This document shows, piece by piece, positions 36,701-44,506 of a stretch of DNA of 64,000 nucleotides. Every line of letters begins with the position of its first letter. Positions within the stretch are counted from its first letter, which is position 1. A program made the translations under genes and the position numbers. The notes under the pieces are model-generated. The model was not told where the DNA came from. It searched no databases and saw only the letters and a program-made list of their open reading frames with translations. Source of the DNA: CALOFP01 sp942492635 (lineage in GTDB: Bacteria > UBP6 > UBA1177 > CALOFP01); contig CALOFP010000001.1 of the NCBI GenBank assembly GCA_942492635.1, positions 496,001 to 560,000 of the forward strand, written 5' to 3'.

Positions 36701-36809
36701 CTTTTCCATTTTCCTCGGACGGATCCTTCTCCGAATCCTTTCCGGAATCCGAACATGCGGTAAAAAATGAAAAAACAACTAAAAAAAGAAGTAAGTTTAG
36801 TTTTGCCAT
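33741..36809 (-). CDS. Large beta-propeller lipoprotein
   Basis: 1022 residues; AGGAGGGAACC before the ATG. Lipobox FFTAC gives Cys19, followed by an acidic Gly/Asp linker (about 20-105). The rest looks like the secreted Beta_propel family: it begins EIAEADIYKVAGGKLWVLN and proceeds as repeated blades with VDVFDSSK, VVNISDPAEM, FDISDPSGE and FDVSDPEKP turns. This is a surface-anchored domain usually of unknown function, perhaps a binding scaffold. The gene converges with sulP and stands alone. No catalytic residues are evident. Confidence 0.8.
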   Translation of the reverse strand: MAKLNLLLFLVVFSFFTACSDSGKDSEKDPSEENGKEEITGETEGFVTAGGRKSGENTNGDMAPGADEGADYGDNGGDVGDTGSSTDSSEGAPSDSKDDGAEREIAEADIYKVAGGKLWVLNRYRGLVAVDVFDSSKLSILGRVSFSGVPHEMYVGETKAYILLRKPQEERYLVDDYYNYGAEGGDVAVDSAATGMEREVSEVVVVNISDPAEMSIVSRFEMDGAIVDSRMVGDVIYAAASRSEYFFYGCDDVEERGENKTTLISLHLESDGTAKLVSEVDVPGSGLAVYVSQKSIYVGQTDNYHYEDGKEGWEIRAFDISDPSGEIKKRGELSSRGFVKDRWKMFEKDNTFFVVSSTRWEGNWESVVEAFDVSDGLKKLGELVFMEGQELHATRFIGERLYAVTYFRQDPLHVIDISDPSNLIELGQLEIPGWSTHIEYRAERLLAVGVDDQGNGGVKVAMFDVSDPEKPTEMSTVSISDDSGYTHSEANNDWKAFKIYDQLGLILLPTTTYNYERGGAQFNLNLIDFDLEKGLKKRGAVESGGPVRRGVVVDKNIVSVGETELILVDPTDRDRPKVLSTLVMANLIENVHNCNGVPCGIFRKHYEAGGRLAIYSPGTPNEIKWMSERKGVWGSYLKVHSDKAYLINSRDYYTPETDGGYPEEKLEPGIYIDTFSLKKENADYSGRSRLVLPEIGENYYGYSYQKIEIGDEGKVLVNYMNTDYRCSDGTQECDWSEMHYEVISKPAVYDLSKSVESGDYTPIFLEELKPLSTDAPVIYKNGKFYLTSCENSGSDGEQQLLKCYLRTVSTEDPQKPAYIEKVNIPGELVGMNGSGSRIYTVQREWSEAEDSVYRYSFYVLIKSGEKVKTLKKIELKDERAWEDDKYTRSYNRFHFSNSTFFIASFSHSYDTKCSYYHTKISGNVKVETFDAVSGDSRGTIELGSADRIDFVKGGGVLVKKDDDKAVYIHTDGKKVEFNFPQATFGNDWSYYYENNRTALVGDNLYISRGWEDILKVDITARK

Positions 36810-37000
36810 GGTTCCCTCCTGAGCAAAAAACCGTTTCTATGCTGATTTTGTAGCACAATTCCGGAAATTTGTTAAAGTTTCTCATTATTTATTAATTCTT
36901 TTTCTGCCGAGGAAAACAGCGGAGATGAAAATGTATCAATTTTCAGAATAATGAAATAGTAGAGTCACTTTCTGAAATATCTTTTTAATCTGAAACGGAG

Positions 37001-37016
37001 ACGTTGAGTACAACGT
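37001..37016. repeat. Dispersed palindrome, copy 3
   Basis: ACGTTG-AGTA-CAACGT with GGAG on its left side; the outer arms are degenerate. Confidence 0.5.
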
Positions 37017-37089
37017 TGCTATAGAGAATCGGTATCGACAGTGAAGATTCCTCTATAACCCTTATTGAGCTCCCCATTTTCATAAAAAT

Positions 37090-37132
37090 CTAACATCATT
37101 AAAACATTCAACTAACACCGAAATTCTATAAA
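37090..37132 (+). promoter_or_regulatory. Pho box and -10 of pstS
   Basis: CTAACAT (37090), AAAACAT (37101) and CTAACAC (37112) start exactly 11 nt apart. TATAAA (37127-37132) begins 15 nt after the last repeat start, exactly as at pstC. The site should bind the phosphate-response regulator. Confidence 0.7.
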
Positions 37133-37166
37133 ACATGCGCATTCAGTTATTTTTATGGAGATTAAA

Positions 37167-38165
37167 ATGAAAAAACGAATTTTTATGGTTCTTATTTCCC
37201 TTTTTCTTTTCGGTTCCACACTCTGGGCAGCCGACACAATCAACGGCGCGGGTGCAAGTTTCCCCTATCCCGTCTACTCACAGTGGGCATACGAATATCA
37301 CAAGCTCACCGGAGTCAAGCTCAACTACCAATCCATCGGTTCCGGAGGCGGTATCGCACAGATCAAGGCAAAAACAGTCGATTTCGGTGCCAGCGACAAA
37401 CCGCTCAAGAAGGCGGATCTTGACAAGAGCGGACTTATCCAGTTTCCCATGATCATGGGTGGAGTTGTTCCCGTGGTAAACATCAAGGGTGTAAAACCGG
37501 GAGAGATAAAGCTCTCAGGTGAACTACTGGCCGACATTTTCCTTGGTAACGTTACAAAATGGAACGATCCAAGAATTAAGAGGATGAATCCGGAAGTTAA
37601 GCTTCCATCAAAGAAGATTGTGGTCGTACACCGTTCCGACGGATCGGGAACAACCTGGATTTTCACAAACTACCTCTCAAAGGTGAGTACCCCGTGGAAG
37701 AAAAATGTAGGCAACGCAAAGGCTGTAAAGTGGCCAACAGGTCTCGGAGGAAAAGGTAACGAAGGAATTTCAGCCTATGTGAAGAGAATAGACGGAGCCA
37801 TCGGCTACGTTGAATTCGCCTACGCCCTCAAGAACAGAATGAGCTACACAAAACTTCAGAATTCCAGCGGAAAATTCGTTGCACCCACAATCGAGACATT
37901 CCAGAGTGCGGCGGCAAGTGCCGACTGGAAAAACGCACCGGGATTCTACATGGTTCTCACAAACCAGCCGGGTGAAAAAAGCTGGCCGATAACCGGAGCA
38001 AGCTACATTCTCATCCACAAAAATCAGATAAAGACAAAAATTGCAAAAACAATGTTCAAATTCTTCGACTGGTGTTACAAAAACGGTGCCGACAGAGCCG
38101 TAAAACTGCACTATGTGCCGATTCCTGGGAATGTTGTCGAGATGGTAAAGGAAACCTGGAAATAG
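37167..38165 (+). CDS. pstS: Phosphate-binding protein PstS
   Basis: 332 residues. I chose the ATG at 37167 since GGAG lies 7 nt before it and the signal peptide (MKKRIFMVLISLFL... LWA) then begins properly; a nearby in-frame ATG at 37155 has no site. Phosphate-contact motifs are GAGASFPYPVYSQW, SIGSGGGIAQIK, DFGASDKP and HRSDGSGTTWIFTNYL. It captures phosphate in the periplasm for PstCAB. It is encoded about 18 kb from pstCAB-phoU, yet shares the Pho box layout. Confidence 0.95.
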   Translation: MKKRIFMVLISLFLFGSTLWAADTINGAGASFPYPVYSQWAYEYHKLTGVKLNYQSIGSGGGIAQIKAKTVDFGASDKPLKKADLDKSGLIQFPMIMGGVVPVVNIKGVKPGEIKLSGELLADIFLGNVTKWNDPRIKRMNPEVKLPSKKIVVVHRSDGSGTTWIFTNYLSKVSTPWKKNVGNAKAVKWPTGLGGKGNEGISAYVKRIDGAIGYVEFAYALKNRMSYTKLQNSSGKFVAPTIETFQSAAASADWKNAPGFYMVLTNQPGEKSWPITGASYILIHKNQIKTKIAKTMFKFFDWCYKNGADRAVKLHYVPIPGNVVEMVKETWK

Positions 38166-38284
38166 TATAGGAGGCGTAAGTCTCACATACCCTACAGGGC
38201 CTATCGGTCTTAAAACTCCTATCCTGTTGATCCTGATTTTTCCTCCTAGTACACTGTAAAGAGTATCTGTTGATCGGAGGAAAA

Positions 38285-39472
38285 ATGAAAAAAAGAATTA
38301 GAATCGCCCTGGTTCTTAACCGGTTCTACCCGGAGGTGGGCGGCGCGGAAACAAATCTCTTTTTCCAGGCGAGGGAGCTTGCTAAATCCTGTGATGTCGA
38401 TGTATTTACTCCCAGACGGATCGAAAGTCCGAAAACGGAATCATTGGAAGGCTTCCGCGTGAAAAGACTTTGGGACCTATACAATCCCTTAGGAAAAATG
38501 CCGAACAAAAAGGCGGGAACTTTCTGCCCCTCGCTTCTTTTTCATCTTTTGAGAAAAAGATATGACATTGTTCACTGCTTTCCCGCTATAAATAAGAATG
38601 CGAAACTGGCCCTATTCGCTTCAAAACTTTCCGGTGGAAAGGCTGTCCTAACCTCATTCGACTATCTCGACTACGCATCCATCATAAAAACGGAGGGAAA
38701 AATCGATCCGAAGATCATTCTATCCCACAAACCCTCCTTTAGAGAGAAGTTCTTTATCAAATCCTTCAACCACATCTTCACGATTTCGGCTAGAGAGCTG
38801 CATTTTTTCAGGAATTTCAACAGTAGCGCCAGCTACTCTCCCGTTCCCGTACTTGTCGATGAATATGAGAAAGAATTTGAAGATCCAAGAAAACAGTACG
38901 GGATTCCAGATAAAACCTTCATTTTTCTCTGCCTCGGAAGAATTTCCAAGATCAAGGGTCAGGATCTTGCTCTCAGGGCGTTCCTCAATATCGCCCACGC
39001 TATGCCGGATGCCCATCTCGTTTTTGTTGGAAGGGGCGATTACGAATCGGAACTTGTCGGGAAAATGAAATCGGAAATTGAAAAGCACAAACTTCGAAAA
39101 AGAGTTCATTTTACGGGAATGGTGGAAAGAAACGAGGTGCTTGCATGGTTGAAGCATTCCGATATCCATGTGATTCCGGTCCGTTTCATGAATTCCGGTG
39201 CGGTGGTCGTAGAAAGCTGGATGAGCGGAACTCCTGTAATCCAGAGTGATGCTGTCGATCCGGATCTTGTGGATGAGGGGAAAAACGGATTCTCATTCCC
39301 TTCCGAAAATGTGGGAAACCTTCAGGAAAAGATGCTCCGGGCCTACCGCATGGAATCTGAACTTCCCTCAATGGGAGCGGAAGGAAAAAAGATGGTTATC
39401 GAGAGTTACACCTATTCCGAACTTATTAAACTCTACCTCAAAACCTACTCGGACCTTTTGACGGGCAATTGA
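38285..39472 (+). CDS. Family-4-type glycosyltransferase
   Basis: 395 residues from the ATG at 38285 with CGGAGG upstream. GT-B organisation with LNRFYPEVGGAETNLFFQ at the N-terminus, IFLCLGRISKIKGQDLALRAF in the donor domain and MNSGAVVVESWMSGTPVI for the E-containing nucleotide-sugar site. It is not closely similar to the two at 21519 and 28657. It likely acts in surface glycan synthesis. It stands alone after pstS. Confidence 0.85.
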   Translation: MKKRIRIALVLNRFYPEVGGAETNLFFQARELAKSCDVDVFTPRRIESPKTESLEGFRVKRLWDLYNPLGKMPNKKAGTFCPSLLFHLLRKRYDIVHCFPAINKNAKLALFASKLSGGKAVLTSFDYLDYASIIKTEGKIDPKIILSHKPSFREKFFIKSFNHIFTISARELHFFRNFNSSASYSPVPVLVDEYEKEFEDPRKQYGIPDKTFIFLCLGRISKIKGQDLALRAFLNIAHAMPDAHLVFVGRGDYESELVGKMKSEIEKHKLRKRVHFTGMVERNEVLAWLKHSDIHVIPVRFMNSGAVVVESWMSGTPVIQSDAVDPDLVDEGKNGFSFPSENVGNLQEKMLRAYRMESELPSMGAEGKKMVIESYTYSELIKLYLKTYSDLLTGN

Positions 39473-39532
39473 GATCATGCCGATCAATGATTCGTCAGGA
39501 CCCCAACCTTACGAAGAGTAATTCAACTTAAA

Positions 39533-39574
39533 TTGACAAAAAAATTACGCCTGTTTAAACTTTAAAGGTTTAAA
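39533..39574 (+). promoter_or_regulatory. Promoter and palindromic operator of the alcohol dehydrogenase operon
   Basis: TTGACA (39533-39538), 17-nt spacer, TAAACT (39556-39561). An inverted repeat TTTAAAC-N7-GTTTAAA at 39554-39574 covers the -10, a good position for a repressor. Confidence 0.6.
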
Positions 39575-39592
39575 AATTGTTCGGGAGGTTTT

Positions 39593-40747
39593 ATGTACAA
39601 TTTCAGAACGTCCTTTCCGACGGAAGTTTTTTTCGGAGAGGGACAGGTTAAGGTTATCGCAAAAGAGTTAAAAAAGTTCGGTAACAGGGTTCTCCTTACA
39701 TACGGCGGCGGAAGCATTAAGAAAAACGGAATATATGACGAGGTGATGAGGGAACTTGAAGGCTTTGAAATTTTTGAACTTTCCGGAATTCAACCGAATC
39801 CTGACATAGAATCGGTCCGTGAGGGCCAGAAAATCTGCAGGGAAAACAATATAGATGTGATTCTTGCCGTGGGTGCCGGTTCCGTAATCGACTGCTCCAA
39901 GGCAATTGCTGCAGCCCGCTACTACAGCGGCGATCCCTGGGATTTCTTTCTGAGAAAGGCGACAATTAAGAAGGCTCTTCCCATCGGCGTCGTACTGACA
40001 CTGGCGGCAACCGGTTCCGAAACAAACGCGGGTACGGTAATCAGCAACCGCGCTGAAAACAGAAAGCTCTCAACCGGTTCGCTGAAGCTCAAACCTAGAT
40101 TTGCGGTGATGGATCCTACCCACACATATTCAGTTTCTCCATGGCATACAGCGGCAGGAATTGTCGACATCATGAGTCACGTTTTCGAGCAGTATTTCAG
40201 CAAACCGGAAACAGCTTTTGTGCAGGATGCAATGTCCGAAGCCATTCTTAAAAGCTGCATAAAATACGGTCCAATGGCTGTAAAAGATCCGAAAAACTAC
40301 GAGGCTCGATCCAACATTCTCTGGGCCGGAACGATCGGTCTCAACGGTATTCTCAGCGTCGGAAAGGAAAGCGACTGGATGACCCACATGATCGAACATG
40401 AGGTGAGCGCCTATCACGATCTCACCCACGGTGTGGGACTTGCGATCATCACACCTCACTACCTTAAAAATATCCTGAATGATGAGACAGCACCTCTTAT
40501 AGCGCGCTACGGAAGAAACGTATGGTCCATAGAAGGAAAAGATGACATGGAAACCTCACGTGAAGCTATCGGAAAAACCCGGCAGTTCTTCAAGCAGCTT
40601 GGAATTCCGATGACTCTCACGGAAGTGGGAATCGACGACGCCCATTTCAGTGCCATGGCCGAGGGTGCACTTTCAACAAATCGAGGCGGAAGCTACAAAA
40701 AAATCACTAAAGAGGATATAATCTCAATTCTCAAGGCTGCTCTCTAG
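39593..40747 (+). CDS. Iron-containing alcohol dehydrogenase (butanol-dehydrogenase type)
   Basis: 384 residues; GGGAGG before the ATG. It opens NFRTSFPTEVFFGEGQV and has TYGGGSIKKNGIYDEV, then VGAGSVIDCSKAIAA for the nucleotide site. Metal ligands lie in GIVDIMSHVFEQ (Asp, His) and EHEVSAYHDLTHGVGLA (two His), as in BdhA/YqhD enzymes. It reduces aldehydes with NAD(P)H, or the reverse. First of a small operon with acylphosphatase (8-nt gap) and a membrane peptide. Confidence 0.9.
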   Translation: MYNFRTSFPTEVFFGEGQVKVIAKELKKFGNRVLLTYGGGSIKKNGIYDEVMRELEGFEIFELSGIQPNPDIESVREGQKICRENNIDVILAVGAGSVIDCSKAIAAARYYSGDPWDFFLRKATIKKALPIGVVLTLAATGSETNAGTVISNRAENRKLSTGSLKLKPRFAVMDPTHTYSVSPWHTAAGIVDIMSHVFEQYFSKPETAFVQDAMSEAILKSCIKYGPMAVKDPKNYEARSNILWAGTIGLNGILSVGKESDWMTHMIEHEVSAYHDLTHGVGLAIITPHYLKNILNDETAPLIARYGRNVWSIEGKDDMETSREAIGKTRQFFKQLGIPMTLTEVGIDDAHFSAMAEGALSTNRGGSYKKITKEDIISILKAAL

Positions 40748-40755
40748 GAGAATTT

Positions 40756-41031
40756 ATGAAAAAGGCCTTCCACTTTACGGTTCGCGGCGATGTTCAGGGC
40801 GTCGGATTCAGATTCTTCACACGTGAAACGGCAACCAGAATCGGGCTCAACGGATGGGTCAGAAACAACTTCGACGGTTCGGTAAGCGTTTATGCCGAAG
40901 GATCTTCCGAACAACTTGAACTGTTTGAAATGGAACTTGCAGGAGGCCCGCGCTTCTCCACCGTTTCCTCGCTTTCAAAAGAGGAGAGAGAGCCCGAGGG
41001 GATTTACAACGGATTTTCAATAATTCTATAA
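40756..41031 (+). CDS. acyP: Acylphosphatase
   Basis: 91 residues, the normal family length; TAGGAGA before the ATG. The phosphate loop and catalytic Arg are in VRGDVQGVGFRFFT, and the catalytic Asn is in GLNGWVRNNFDGSV. It hydrolyses carboxyl phosphates such as acetyl phosphate and 1,3-bisphosphoglycerate. It follows the dehydrogenase closely. Confidence 0.93.
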   Translation: MKKAFHFTVRGDVQGVGFRFFTRETATRIGLNGWVRNNFDGSVSVYAEGSSEQLELFEMELAGGPRFSTVSSLSKEEREPEGIYNGFSIIL

Positions 41032-41049
41032 ACTACGTAGGAGAGTTGG

Positions 41050-41268
41050 ATGAACGAGAAAAAAAAGAGTGAGGAAACTCAGAGTAAGACTGTTCTCATC
41101 GGTGAAGATACCGATATAGATTCCCTTCTCGAAAAGGTGTACAACAATGAAGAAGATAGAAGAGAAGACGAGAATCAAAAACAGAAGGATAGTGTCAACC
41201 TACTCATCTTCGCACTCATCCTGATCTTACTGCTCGCTGCCTTTTTCTATCTGATAATTCTCAGATAG
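41050..41268 (+). CDS. Small tail-anchored membrane protein
   Basis: 72 residues; GGAGAG before the ATG. The first 48 residues are highly charged (Lys/Glu/Asp/Gln), and one membrane helix ends the protein (LLIFALILILLLAAFFYLIIL). The bulk would lie in the cytoplasm. It is 18 nt after acyP and so probably in the same operon. No family recognised. Confidence 0.7.
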   Translation: MNEKKKSEETQSKTVLIGEDTDIDSLLEKVYNNEEDRREDENQKQKDSVNLLIFALILILLLAAFFYLIILR

Positions 41269-41274
41269 AGTTTT

Positions 41275-42369
41275 TCAGGATCCTGGCGGACTCTCTCCTA
41301 TTTCATTTTCAGGAATGGCACCGTTCAGATAATACCTGGAGGAAGGATTCCATAATAGAAACTGGTAAATTCCCGCATCATGAAGCGCTCTGATTTGAGA
41401 ACGAATCTCATCCGGCCCATACTCCCTGTAACCTCTCACCCAGGGTGCAGAAAAGGCTTGAATCCATGGCCTGATTTTGGCCCTCTTATAAATCCGTTTG
41501 TTTTTTTTGATACTTTCGCGAAGAGCAATGGTTACAGTACGATAGGGAAAACGATCCGGAACACTCATTCCCCTGAATCCAGCCGGATAGTGACTGGGAT
41601 AAATCATTGGTGATATTACGTCCACCTTTGATGAAATAGTTTCCCAGTTTTGACCAATGTTCAGATCTCCGGGAACAGAGCCCACGAGTCCGAAAACATC
41701 GGCCGAAACCGCAAGACTTCTCTTACGGAGCCGTTTAACGGCATACTCCAAAAATTCTCCGACCACTTCAGCCTTGGATTTTTCACCCTTTTTACGTTTG
41801 AACTCTTTGGGAACATCGGGAAAACGAACATAATCAAGCTGGATCTCGTCAAACCCGTAATCTGCAGCCTCAATTGAAAGCTCGACCACGTAATCCCAGA
41901 ATTCTCGATTTTCAGGGTCAACCCAGAAAAGGCTATCCCTGTCCCTGAATTTTATTCCGTCCTCGAGCTTCAAAGCCGATGAAGGTTCTGCCCTGACGTA
42001 CTGATGATCCTTGAAAACGACAACCCGGCCTATAAGATAGAATCCCCTCTCGGACCACACCGATAGTAAATCCTCCAGGCTGTTGGTAGCGTGCCATCCC
42101 GGTAGTTCAGAATGGTAAAGTTCGCCGATTTCCGATTTAAAGAGGGTATGTCCCCAGCTGTTTTTGATGTCTATCACCAGGGCATTGATTCCCTGGCTTT
42201 GAAGGTAGTCGGCAAACTCGGAGTTGGAACGTGCGGGAAGCGAGTAAAGAGAGATGTAGACACCCCGAACATGATCCGTGGTCGCACCCTTGCTCCGTTG
42301 TGTTGAAAGAGGCGAGTAGTCTGAAAAATCAATCGTGAAAAGTAATAGTAGTAGATAGAGTATTCTCAT
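41275..42369 (-). CDS. Putative glycoside hydrolase (DUF4015-like TIM barrel)
   Basis: 364 residues. I use the ATG at 42369 (GAGGTG upstream) over a GTG at 42378. After a signal sequence it has VRGVYISLYSLPARS, NALVIDIKNSWG, the acidic GFDEIQLDYVRFPDV strand end and DVISPMIYPSHYPAGFRG. These are the conserved stretches of DUF4015-type glycoside-hydrolase-like domains. The Asp of QLDYVRFP and other acidic residues could be catalytic. Secreted; the substrate is unknown. It converges on the 41050 gene. Confidence 0.8.
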   Translation of the reverse strand: MRILYLLLLLFTIDFSDYSPLSTQRSKGATTDHVRGVYISLYSLPARSNSEFADYLQSQGINALVIDIKNSWGHTLFKSEIGELYHSELPGWHATNSLEDLLSVWSERGFYLIGRVVVFKDHQYVRAEPSSALKLEDGIKFRDRDSLFWVDPENREFWDYVVELSIEAADYGFDEIQLDYVRFPDVPKEFKRKKGEKSKAEVVGEFLEYAVKRLRKRSLAVSADVFGLVGSVPGDLNIGQNWETISSKVDVISPMIYPSHYPAGFRGMSVPDRFPYRTVTIALRESIKKNKRIYKRAKIRPWIQAFSAPWVRGYREYGPDEIRSQIRALHDAGIYQFLLWNPSSRYYLNGAIPENEIGESPPGS

Positions 42370-42596
42370 AACATTCACCTCTAAATTCTATTATAACTCT
42401 TCTCCATGAACCGAGACAGTCTTTGATTACTAAAGGTTGAACAGAGAACAATAATGAATCACCTTACTCAGACATAATCCGCAACGTCCTGGACTGAAAT
42501 ATTGAGAAAAAAACTGTAATTGAAAAACATTAAACAAAGTCTCAACTACACATCCAGGTCGGACGATGATTTTTCAAGATCCTAAAGATAAAAAAA

Positions 42597-42617
42597 GACC
42601 GCGGTAAAACCGCGGCC
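42597..42617 (-). terminator. Intrinsic terminator
   Basis: GGCCGCGG/CCGCGGTC hairpin followed by seven T on the minus strand, 28 nt after the sigma-like gene. Confidence 0.85.
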
Positions 42618-42644
42618 TGTAAATCCAAAAAGCAGGAAAAATCC

Positions 42645-43085
42645 CTACTTGAGGAAGAAAAGGTTCTTTATGTTGTACTTGGCACTGTTCTGTCTAAGTT
42701 TCTGGAGAGCTCTCATCTCAACCTGCCTGATTCTCTCTCTTGTCAGGTTCATGATCGCACCGACCTCCTCGAGGGTAACTCCACCCTTGTCGGCAACGTC
42801 GAGCGCACAGGTCTCCTTGAGCTCCCAAACCTCCTTACCGGGAAAGTTAAACTTGATCGATTTCGTTTCCGGATTGATATCGAGGTAGAGGTGATACTTG
42901 CAGGATACGAAAAGACAGGGACGTTTCATTTTGAGACACTCTGACCGACTTTTCGGCTTCTGATAACTGGTTATATCTATAAGATCCCTGAATATGGGAT
43001 CCTTCTCAAGTTCACCCTTCTGTTCGTTGACAACTTCGGTATAGGGTTTAACTTTTTTCTTTCCCTTTTTGGTTTTATTGAGCAT
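42645..43085 (-). CDS. Sigma-70 region-4-like DNA-binding protein
   Basis: 146 residues from the ATG at 43085, with GGAGGAG upstream. A Lys-rich N-terminus is followed by a central block with RPCLFVSCKYHLYLDINP and a downstream Cys (ETCALDVA), then a C-terminal helix-turn-helix: TLEEVGAIMNLTRERIRQVEMRALQKLR. That last segment is the signature of sigma-70 region 4, but regions 2 and 3 are absent. Proteins with this C..CKY.LYLD block are known to me from deltaproteobacteria. It could be an anti- or co-sigma or a promoter-binding regulator, with the Cys binding metal. Its own terminator suggests a single-gene unit. Confidence 0.75.
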   Translation of the reverse strand: MLNKTKKGKKKVKPYTEVVNEQKGELEKDPIFRDLIDITSYQKPKSRSECLKMKRPCLFVSCKYHLYLDINPETKSIKFNFPGKEVWELKETCALDVADKGGVTLEEVGAIMNLTRERIRQVEMRALQKLRQNSAKYNIKNLFFLK

Positions 43086-43262
43086 CTCTCCTCCTGAATC
43101 AATTCCGACACTTACAAAAAAGCGGCATTTATTACAGCTAAAGATCTTAGCTGATGAGCCCTCCATGTCAACATTTTTTTCATAACACCTTGGTAATTAT
43201 AGGTAAATTTTACTCCTTAAAATGTCATCCCATTCACTCCCGCAACAGATCTTTAAAAAATA

Positions 43263-43291
43263 TTGTTTAATCTTTACTCGCGTACTATAAT
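43263..43291 (+). promoter_or_regulatory. Promoter for the 43330 lipoprotein operon
   Basis: TTGTTT (43263-43268), 17-nt spacer and TATAAT (43286-43291). Confidence 0.55.
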
Positions 43292-43329
43292 CGAATGGCT
43301 TTACATCATTTGAAAATGGAGAGTCTACT

Positions 43330-44190
43330 ATGAAAAATTTTTATCATCTTTTCGTCGTTTTCTTTTCGATTACAATTCTCATAGCCGCATGTGCCTCAAC
43401 AGATAAGAACAGCGGTAAAAAAACCAAACTCGAGAGGGAGATCGAACTCGTCAAAACCGACAGCAAGATGAAAAACCGGGAACTTGATGTGATCGGAAAA
43501 ATGTATGCCCTGAAGGGAAAATACGGAGAGAAAGTGATTTCCTACATCAAGAAGGATGTCGAGAGCCTTCTCAAATCGCTGCCCGCACACTCCCTCGATA
43601 CATTCAAAGCATCCCCCAGCAGGGACGTGGATGTCCCAGCCGACATTGCAAGGCTTCTTATCAAAAACGACTATCCCAGCGGAAATATGCTTATCCACAT
43701 GAAAAACGGCGACAACGACCCGATTTACGAAATCCTCCCCAACAACACGGAAAAGACCTACGACGTGAATCCGGGAACATACTCCATTTCAATTGTTGTC
43801 GACCGCAAGTTCAACACAAACAAGTACAAACTGGCTAACAGCGTCACTTTTTCCGGCGGAGAACTCTACATGGGTTCGTTTGCGGTAAGCTCGACATTCA
43901 ATAAGAGCGGAAGTTGCCCGGAAAACACCATCACCGACGACGACACCTGCATGAGTCCGAAGTTCGAACTCTTCGACAACTGTCCTTCAGGCACACACCT
44001 GGTGAACAAGCAGCTCTGCTGCGAAGAGGGACTCAACTTCATCCTTGACGGACACTGCTCCCGCTATCCGGCTGTAGTTGAAAACGTTGTATGTCCGACA
44101 GGGACACACGATGTCGGCGGAGGACGCTGCTGTCCGAGAGGAACTGTACTGATAGATAACAAATGCCAACCGAAAAAGGAGAAAAAGTAG
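43330..44190 (+). CDS. Cys-rich lipoprotein
   Basis: 286 residues; GGAGAG before the ATG. Lipobox ILIAAC gives Cys21. A helical, charged region (35-95) is followed by a beta-rich part (about 100-195) and a C-terminal Cys-rich tail (about 200-280) with repeated CPSGTHLV/CPTGTHDV and CCEEG/CCPRG units, a small disulfide-rich repeat. It opens a run with a 103-residue protein and a TonB-like protein. Function unknown; probably an envelope component of a TonB-driven process. Confidence 0.7.
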   Translation: MKNFYHLFVVFFSITILIAACASTDKNSGKKTKLEREIELVKTDSKMKNRELDVIGKMYALKGKYGEKVISYIKKDVESLLKSLPAHSLDTFKASPSRDVDVPADIARLLIKNDYPSGNMLIHMKNGDNDPIYEILPNNTEKTYDVNPGTYSISIVVDRKFNTNKYKLANSVTFSGGELYMGSFAVSSTFNKSGSCPENTITDDDTCMSPKFELFDNCPSGTHLVNKQLCCEEGLNFILDGHCSRYPAVVENVVCPTGTHDVGGGRCCPRGTVLIDNKCQPKKEKK

Positions 44191-44194
44191 GAAA

Positions 44195-44506
44195 ATGGAA
44201 AATCTCGTAACTGACTACAGAAAAAGGGCAAACAGCTATATTGACGAGGTAATTGAAGAATACGGAGTTGACTACGCGAAGGATCTTCTGTATAGATTCG
44301 CTATGGCCCAGTTACGTGATTCACTTGGATTCAGGCCCTCACCTGAGGAGCTTGTTCTCAGAATTTCGACCCAGATTCAGAGTGAATTCGGAACTCTTTT
44401 TGAACAGTTCGCCAACGAGGCATTTAATTCCGGCCTTACCGAGGCGGACATAAACAGACACCTTAAGACATGGCTCCTCGATTTCTGGAAAGAAAAAATC
44501 GGATAA
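44195..44506 (+). CDS. Small soluble protein of unknown function
   Basis: 103 residues, acidic and mostly helical (ANSYIDEVIEEYGVDYAKDLLYRFAMAQL). No signal peptide and no recognised domain. It begins 4 nt after the lipoprotein stop with AGGA, and its last 37 nt overlap the start of the TonB-like gene in a different frame, implying coupled translation. Confidence 0.65.
   Translation: MENLVTDYRKRANSYIDEVIEEYGVDYAKDLLYRFAMAQLRDSLGFRPSPEELVLRISTQIQSEFGTLFEQFANEAFNSGLTEADINRHLKTWLLDFWKEKIG

Larger units (their letters stand above)
36810..37166. other. Regulatory region of pstS
   Basis: Contains the third dispersed palindrome (ACGTTG-AGTA-CAACGT, 37001-37016) and the Pho box with -10 described separately. 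No gene is seen. Confidence 0.5.
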
